The notes under the pieces: model-generated
Databases searched by the model: none
Told to the model about the DNA's origin: nothing
What the model saw: the letters and a program-made list of their open reading frames with translations, nothing else
Origin: Exophiala sp. HKRS030
Lineage: Eukaryota; Ascomycota; Eurotiomycetes; Chaetothyriales; Herpotrichiellaceae
Reading direction: 5' to 3'
Assembly (NCBI GenBank): GCA_023897205.1
Contig: JAHWDD010000004.1
Coordinates: 1,860,001 to 1,924,000 of the forward strand
DNA: 64,000 nucleotides
In this document: piece after piece, positions 57,701 to 64,000 of the stretch
Layout of the letters: each line of letters opens with the position of its first letter
Position numbering within the stretch: position 1 is the first letter of the stretch
Translations under genes and position numbers: made by a program

Positions 57701-58605
57701 GCGGCATAGCCGACGACACCGGCAGCTGGTCCAGACAGAATAGCTTTAAGACCGCTGAACTTACGGAAATCCACCAAGCCACCATCAGATTGCATGAATT
57801 CGACTCGACAGCCATGGGATCCAGACAGACCTCCTCTAAAGTTCGCAGAAATAGAATCGATATAAGATTTGATCACAGGAGTCAGATAGGCGTCAGCAGT
57901 GGCAGACATCCCGCGAGGCACGACCTTGATCATGGGTTGCAACAGGGAAGACAGTGCCACTGAGAGATCTAGAGACTGCGCGATCTCTCCAATCTTTAGC
58001 TCGTGTTCCGGGCAAGCGAATGAGTTGAGTAGGGCGACTGCGATAGACTGGTAGCCCTGGTCCTTGAGGGATTGGAGGTCTGCCTTCACAGCCGGGATAT
58101 CGAGTTCTCTGAGCACATGAAATGTCTCCCCAGTAGCACCAGTGATGGATCGAAAAGACGAAAGGACGTCTTTCGAGGCTCTCTGATGTGCAGGAATGAT
58201 GCGCTCGTCCACCTCGACGACGGCCTCGAAAAGAACATCAGGTCTTCTCGCAGATAGGTCGAATATATCTGGACGTGCTTGGTTGCCAATTCGCAGTAGA
58301 TCCCGAAAGCCTTTGGTAGTAAGCAGGGCTGATTTGGTGCCTTTTCGTTCTAGCAATGCGTTGGTAGCAACAGTTGTTCCCATCCGTAAGACATCGATTC
58401 TATCCAGACTCAGCGGCTCTCCACGAGGGCTCGCTTTTCCAGTGGCCTCTAGTACTCTGCGGATGCCTTCGGTAGGGGCATCTTGATAATTTGCAGGGTC
58501 AACAGACAACAACTTGAGTACAATGTCGGGCTTTCCGGGCACGATGGCATGGACGTCAGTAAACGTGCCGCCGCGATCAATCGAGACTTTGATTTTCTCT
58601 GCCAT
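54760..58605 (-). CDS. 5-oxoprolinase (ATP-hydrolysing), HyuA-HyuB fusion
   Basis: Intronless, 1281 residues, the normal length for eukaryotic 5-oxoprolinase. The hydantoinase A N-terminal region starts with [15 protein letters not shown] (phosphate-binding RGGTFTD at about 11-17). The HyuA core contains [15 protein letters not shown] and [16 protein letters not shown]. The HyuB half begins near residue 725 ([20 protein letters not shown]) and includes [40 protein letters not shown] and [10 protein letters not shown], ending with [17 protein letters not shown] and [14 protein letters not shown]. The enzyme opens 5-oxo-L-proline to glutamate with ATP in the cytosol (glutathione cycle); relatives open hydantoins or other lactams. 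Its location next to a carrier, a regulator and a P450 suggests catabolic rather than housekeeping use. A TCGG-N9-CCGA site lies 320 bp upstream. Lack of introns contrasts with its neighbours. Confidence 0.93.
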   Translation of the reverse strand: [1281 protein letters not shown]

Positions 58606-59704
58606 ATTTGTGGTTGTGCTTGCGAAGACTCCATGTCGGCGTCAGAGAGAACCTCGTAGTTTAAATATTGTCACTCACTGCGAGTGTCTTTGGAATTTCA
58701 AACCTAAGCCCTGATCCTTGGGGCCTTGCTCCTGGCACTAGGCTAGGTGGCGCCGAAGTGGAGGGTAGTGCTCCTTGGGAGCAGAACGTGGGCGTGTCAT
58801 CTTCACACTGCATTCATGCTTCATACTGGAGTATCATTCGCCGTTACCCGTAGGCTCTCGTGAAGATAAGGAATAGACGATTCAGGTACATCTGGAGCAG
58901 GGAAGGGTTGTACAAGGTCACGTGTCGGTAAATGAGGCCGAAGGTGTGGAGGCAGTGGATACGATAGCACTTCCCGATCGGCTAGAGCTTCAGTGATTTC
59001 GTTGTAGAGAGTCTCGGGCGTGACATTGACAAGCCGATATACCAGTGATACGGTAGATTGGATCGTTGTAGTGCGGGCGACATTCAGCTCAAATCTAAGG
59101 GTAGGAGCAAGGAGAAGTTGGTGAGCACGGACAGAGGGTGTCAAAAGCGGCGAGCAGTTAAACAAAACCTTGGCAAGGCTGGCATTTCTTTCCCTGCTCT
59201 ACGTCTTCGGTACCAGGTCACCTACCTGAGCAACGATTCTCTTCAGGACGACAAACTACGAGTCTCGACATATAAAAATCTTGGTTGCAGGGTGAATGAT
59301 TATATTTTCAATTAAGCATGCCCTTGGCACTCCATAATCTAGGATATCATTTACTCTCTCGTGCCCGCTCACTCGCAATATCAAGTTCATCAACCCTCCC
59401 CCCAGAGCTCAAAGGGTCCTTTCTCATCAGCCCAATGCATGCATATACTTTGACAAAAGCAATCTTTGTTGTCACGCTGAAATTTTGCCAACCTCTCCTC
59501 TCTTTCTGGGGGGTTCAAAAACAACGCCATGTTTCTCGGGTTGGTGAATCAGCGGGGAAAAACAAAAGAAACAAGACAGAACCGCTGCCCAGTCCCAGAC
59601 TGACTGCTCAATGTCGAAATAGTGCCGCTGATAGGTTTAATTTGAATGATCGAAAAAATATTGTACAATCAAGCGAGTATCGGTATCGTCATGAATCATC
59701 GCTG
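58606..59704. other. Region upstream of 5-oxoprolinase, with an unassigned exon-like frame
   Basis: A reverse-strand frame from about 59100 down to the stop at 58821 has no ATG but begins at a good 3' splice site (pyrimidine tract then CCTTAG at 59099-59104) and has protein-like composition (TPETLYNEITEALADREVLS). I could not join it to an upstream exon: the one candidate, ATG TCG AGA near 59270, gives an early stop. It may be the last exon of a small gene, a remnant, or chance. The candidate operator 58925-58941 lies inside it. Confidence 0.3.
58925..58941. promoter_or_regulatory. Candidate Zn2Cys6 operator, TCGG-N9-CCGA
   Basis: A 4-bp inverted half-site pair with a 9-nt spacer, 320 bp upstream of the 5-oxoprolinase ATG, matches the layout of the two sites at 49649 and 52398. 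A CCGATCGG palindrome follows at 58974-58981. It is weaker than the other two because the arms are shorter. Confidence 0.4.
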
Positions 59705-62700
59705 TCAAGAAAAATCTTCTTCACCATGTCGGTATGTGCAAGAATCACCTTTAGTACATCGACCTTGTTCCCAGAATGAACAAATCTGTGTTTTGTAGTT
59801 GTAGGGTTTCTTTTTCTTGGCTCCTCCTTTCCTGCCAGCTTCATCATAGTCATAGTCATTGGAGTCAGTTCGAGCATGCTTCCGTGATGAATCATCCACT
59901 GAGCCAGGGTAAGGGCTGATATCAGTTCCTATACCGACAGAAGGTGCCGAATGTTGAGAAGACTGTTGTTGTTGCTGTTGCAAATTCGCCAGGATGGTGC
60001 TTAGATCTGGAGTGACAGGGGGCAGTGCGTACTGGGGTGCTGGAGTCTGGCTTTGAACTTGTTGATTGATCTGCTGAACTGACTGGAACAATGCTGAAAG
60101 GTCCAGCTGGGGTGCCACCGCGGCTTGAGCTTGAGCTGGTTGAAACTGAGCCAAAGCTTGCTGAAGAGCCGACGAAATGGCCGCGGGTTGCTGTGAAGCG
60201 GCTTGTGCCGGAGCAACCTGAGGCTGGAGTGGAAAACCAGGTTGATTTCTAGCTTGACGTGCTTGATAATCCTTCTCGCGTTGACGAGTTTTGGCATCAG
60301 GCTCACCAAAGTCAATGGCTGGTTCTGCCGGCTCGAAATCGCCCTCTTCGTTCTCATCTGGCTCCTTTGGTGTCGGAGGTCGATCGGATTTCGATGCATA
60401 TGTCGCCATGACCGTCTCCTGCTCACGCTTGTTTTGTTCTTCATTGTTCACACCTTCGGCTCTCGTCGTACCTCCAAATTTGAAGAAGTTAGCTTCTGAG
60501 GAGCCGGTGTCGTTTTCGAGGACTGTGAAATCCACCTCGCTTGGAGTTGAATATGTTTCGAAATCTTCATGTGAATCCTCATTTTCATCCTCTTCATCAT
60601 CCAAGTCATCCATGGATTGATGAAGTTTCAAAGCTTCACCCTCGCGACCTGTATCACCAGCATCACGTTTCAGGCTGTCACCGTCACCTATTTCCTCATC
60701 TGGGTCGTGAGTGAAGAGTCGAGTCTCCACTAGGTCCGAGTCCGCTTTCCACGTCACACGTAATTTCTTACGTGCCTCCTTCCGGAGACGTCTGGCCTTT
60801 TCTTCCTCCGTCTCATTCGGTATCTGAGCTTCTTTCTTGACTTCTTTCTGAGGCTTCTTCTCCATGTCAGCTAAGAGGCCGAGAAGGGCAGAAGGGGTCG
60901 ATGTGGTCTTCGGCGCTAGAGCGCCCGAAATCGGAGGCGAGTCTCTGCCAACAACTTCCTTCTTCACTACTACCACCGGTGGTGCCGGGGTATTCGTCAC
61001 CGCAGAACCTTTATCTTTTGCGGCTGCAGCTGCACGAGCAGCAATTGAGGTTCCTGGCTTCTTGGAGGCCGACATTAAAGATGAGAAAACGGCAGATTTG
61101 GGAGGCGCTGTCACTGCCACTTTGGCCTTTGCTGGAGCTGAAGAGGTAGCTACAGGTTTCTCGGCAGCTTTACCAGCCTCAAAAGCCTTTCTACGTTCAG
61201 CATTTTGCAATGCCAGAGGCTTCGACGATTGTACTTTCACAACCTTCTTTGGTACAGTCTGTGAAGCTGATTCACCCTCGCGCGGCCGCTTCGTTCCCGC
61301 GACCGCTTCCCTAGGGCTACCACCAACATTGGGTGACGCTGGGTTTTCGGATTTGCTGGCAGCTTTCTTCTTGGCAGACACAGCTGTAGCGTTTTCAAGA
61401 ATTGACTGCGCCAATGTCTTGATATCTGTGGTTGCTTTCTTAGTCAAGCGTTGTAGTAACTTGGACAGTTTCGTCATTTCTAACGTTTCGAAATCGAGTG
61501 TTTCAAACTTGATAACGAACTGAGAAAAGGGTTAGTACGTTGTTCAGACGGATATATTGTAAATTTCGCACCTTTAGGATAGCCAGTGTAAGGGGACTAT
61601 CATAGTCCCCCACGGTGAATCGATCAAGTATGAATGACGACAGTGCTGCCATTGTGAAGTGATTCTCGCCTAGTCTGAAGGCCAAAATTATTAGTAAAAG
61701 TTACGCATAGTTATGAGTGAGAGAGGAAAGATTGTTCGGTCCGAATGTGTTGCGTCAATCAACACGGAAAAACCAATCTGTGGACTATTTATGCAGGTTG
61801 AACTATTGACAAAGCCGGTCTGGCCTGATGCAGTAGAATTATATAAACCCAGCGCACATTGAGAGCCAGGTAATGCCATGTCTCGGACAACAAGATCATC
61901 ATTTGGACAGTTCCGGACTGCGCGCCGACTATGCAGAGAGGCAATATCACAATGCACAAGGGTAGGCGGTTGGACGCTGATATCAAGAGGAGTTGCTAGA
62001 ATGACATACCTTTTAACGATGGAGGGATGCCCGAAATTTAACGATCTCGTCATTACCTCCTGAATAAGCGAACGGTAGCGGGCGACTTCCTTTTTGAGAG
62101 CATCGGCATCTTTAGCTGTTGGGGAATCGGGTAACTCGGCCTTTCTCAAGTTTTCATTTTTGACCTTCCAGGAATCTCGCAGTGCCCGAACGGAATCACC
62201 AAAGCTTGCAATGCCACCCCGAACTTTCTCAGGAGTTGCAGGCTTGTTGCGTGGTGAGAAAACTGCGTGAACAGCGAGATACTGTGCCTTTTGTCCCTCC
62301 TCTGTAGGCAGATCTATACTCAGAATTGCTGGCGTCGGCTCTGGAGGCTCCTCGACTTGAATGGAAAGTTCATCTTCCGAGTCTGATGCAGGATCATTGG
62401 TGCCTTTCTTCTTAGTTTTCTTGGGCGCAATCGAGTCCTTGGAAGGTTTGCTTTGTGGAGCTTTCTCAGGTTTTGGAATAACCACAGATACTGGTTTTGT
62501 CAGCGTGGCGCTCTGCGAAAAAGACAGCAACATACTTTGAGGCTGCTGTGTAGCAGGAGATGGTGCAGGTTGAACTGGGAGTGCACCTTGCAATGTCCTT
62601 GGATCGACCGTAGAACCAGCTTTGAAGTAGGATGGCTGACCAAGATATGACTGCTGATGCTGAAAATTCACATTATTGTCTGCGAGTGGTTAGTCAGAGT

Positions 62701-63384
62701 CCAGACAGACGATTCGTAAAACTTACTTGAGGCACCCAACATTTGCCCTGTCGACAACAGGTTTGGGTCAACAAAAGAACCCGATGATTGACGGCTTTGA
62801 TTCTGATAATTTCCATAATGCATCATCTCAGGGTTCTGCATCTGAGCCAGGTGCGATGGCTGCACATTGACGTAGGGAGGAGGCTGTTGCTTTTGTCCAG
62901 AGCCAGGGGCAAAATTCGTCGGCGTTGGTGTCTGCCTCGGTGGCATATTCATGTGTTGAGAATTGAAGCCCTGAGCATTGTAGTTCATCGGAGGCTGGAA
63001 GCTATATCCGCCTTCAAAGCCGAGAGGTGACGGTGACGGCCCTGAGTAGAAGCGAGGGTCATAGTTCTGCTGCTGCGGTAGTTGGCGGGTATCGTAGAGG
63101 GGAGACTGGGAGTATTGATTATGAGGTTGATAGGCGGGTTGAGGTGAATTGAACTGGGGCAGCGGACTGTGAGACTGCCTCGACACATCTTGATTGAAGT
63201 TTGGAGGTAGTTGTTGTGTCTGCTGAGTGAAGCCAGGACCAATAGTGGTGTCTTCAAACAGCGCAGGATCGAAGAATCGACTAAACTCTTCATTGGAATA
63301 GGTCTGAATACCATCGAGATAGGGATACGCTTGATTATTGGAATTATGCGTGCCATTGATGGCATGGTTGGTGGACGAATCCAT
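59705..63384 (-). CDS. PNUTS-like PP1-targeting protein (TFIIS-N domain, RVTW motif, CCCH finger)
   Basis: Model complement(join(59705..61519,61572..61674,62010..62679,62727..63384)), 1081 residues. The N-terminal 300 residues are Gln/Pro/Asn-rich. A helical region (WKVKNENLRKAEL...VARYRSLIQEVMTRS) leads into a TFIIS N-terminal-type domain at about 440-510 (DYDSPLTLAILKFVIKFETL, then KLSKLLQRLTKK), which needs the splices at 62010/61674 and 61572/61519. A PP1-docking-like KLRVTW sits at about 729-734. Gln-rich runs follow, and a CCCH finger closes the protein (C-x7-C-x5-C-x3-H, about 1056-1076). This is the domain order of animal PNUTS (PPP1R10), which directs PP1 to RNA polymerase II and the 3'-end machinery; fission yeast has a counterpart in its cleavage/polyadenylation factor. 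A nuclear, transcription-termination role is inferred. Introns are 47, 335 and 52 nt; the 335-nt one is exceptional here. Confidence 0.85.
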
Positions 63385-64000
63385 TCCCTTGACCAACAAG
63401 CTGGAGTTGGAGATTCTGGAGATCGAAGGTCACGTGCTCGGACTCGGCGGCGGCCGATTAAACGCTTGGTTTTGGTGGCAGAAATTCAGGTTTTCTTGGA
63501 CTCGCCACTCACAGGCCGCAACACTCTCTCGGCTGCATCAAAGCCACGACAGACAGCGCAGAGATCAGCCCGAAGGCGATGGAATGGGTTGCGGATTATC
63601 CGTGTTTGTCGTCCGGAAAATTGTAGGAAATGCGTTAGGTGTTAGGTTAAGCAGTAGTCGTTCAGTCAAACAGAGGTTCTCAGGTTGTCTGTCTGTCCTT
63701 TTGGGTCACTCTTCTGTCCCGTAACAACAACAAATTGGTTGCCCCTCGTGCCTTAATCCGAACTCAATGCCACAATTCGAAGAATGTCTCTAATATTGAC
63801 CAGCCTGAGGGCCAAAAGCACTAATTGTACTCGGTCCACCGTGTCTGGAAATGGCTTTTAAAAAGAGCCGCAGATGAATTTCTGTGAACGAATTTCTTAG
63901 ATGGCAATCAAACGCGCCTCAGTCACAGTCACGCCAAACTTCATCACCCCGACTCCAGCCATGCGAAAAAGCAAGATAAAAGACCATTCAATGCAATTAT
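63385..64000. other. Upstream region at right edge
   Basis: This is the promoter side of the PNUTS-like gene. A + strand frame opens with ATG at 63901 and stays open 33 codons to the edge (MAIKRASVTVTPNFITPTPA). It may be the start of a further gene or only chance; too little is visible to decide. Confidence 0.3.

Noticed and set aside
61675..62009. C/D snoRNA in the long intron of the PNUTS-like gene (ATGATGA C-box-like word near 61898)
   Set aside because: No CTGA D box at the expected distance and no terminal stem were seen; kept only as something to test.

Overview
The window is nuclear DNA of a filamentous ascomycete (Pezizomycotina; a Eurotiomycetes/Chaetothyriales-like fungus is my best guess, not proven). 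The evidence is: about 40 short GT-AG introns (mostly 47-80 nt) with CTAAC-like branch points, a complete white collar-1 photoreceptor, three Zn2Cys6 regulators, a DUF3176 membrane protein, and pyrimidine-rich gene leaders. I see no rRNA, tRNA, CRISPR array, phage or intact transposon. All exon models were built by hand from splice signals, reading phase and family knowledge; each adds up to a whole number of codons.

Layout. 1-10 kb holds nuclear regulation genes: an RPAP1/Rba50-like RNA polymerase II assembly factor (-, cut by the left edge), the HIR-complex subunit Hpc2 (+) and white collar-1 (+). 11-13.5 kb is a DUF3176 membrane protein (-). 14.6-20.6 kb is a possible catabolic module: a divergent fumarylacetoacetase-like hydrolase (-), a Zn2Cys6 regulator sharing its promoter (+) and an ATZ/TRZ-type amidohydrolase (+). 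22.7-29.1 kb has a Ras-like GTPase with a Rab-like Cys-Cys tail (+), a secreted pepsin-type protease (-) and a divergently transcribed Zn2Cys6 regulator (+). 29.8-38 kb has a PX-PH phospholipase D (-) and an uncharacterised 546-residue protein (-). 39-47 kb has an anion:cation-symporter-type MFS carrier (+), the cohesin acetyltransferase Eco1 (+) and a YdcF/DUF218-like protein (-).

47.5-58.6 kb is the most interesting part: an eight-exon MFS carrier with a 12-nt microexon (-), a Zn2Cys6 regulator (-), a cytochrome P450 (+) and a 5-oxoprolinase (-). Three upstream regions in this block contain the same partial palindrome, TCGG-N9-CCGA. It is the expected shape of a Zn2Cys6 dimer site, so the four genes may form a self-contained, substrate-induced catabolic regulon. 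59.7-63.4 kb is a PNUTS-like PP1-targeting protein (TFIIS-N domain, RVTW motif, CCCH finger) with an unusually long, mostly open intron.
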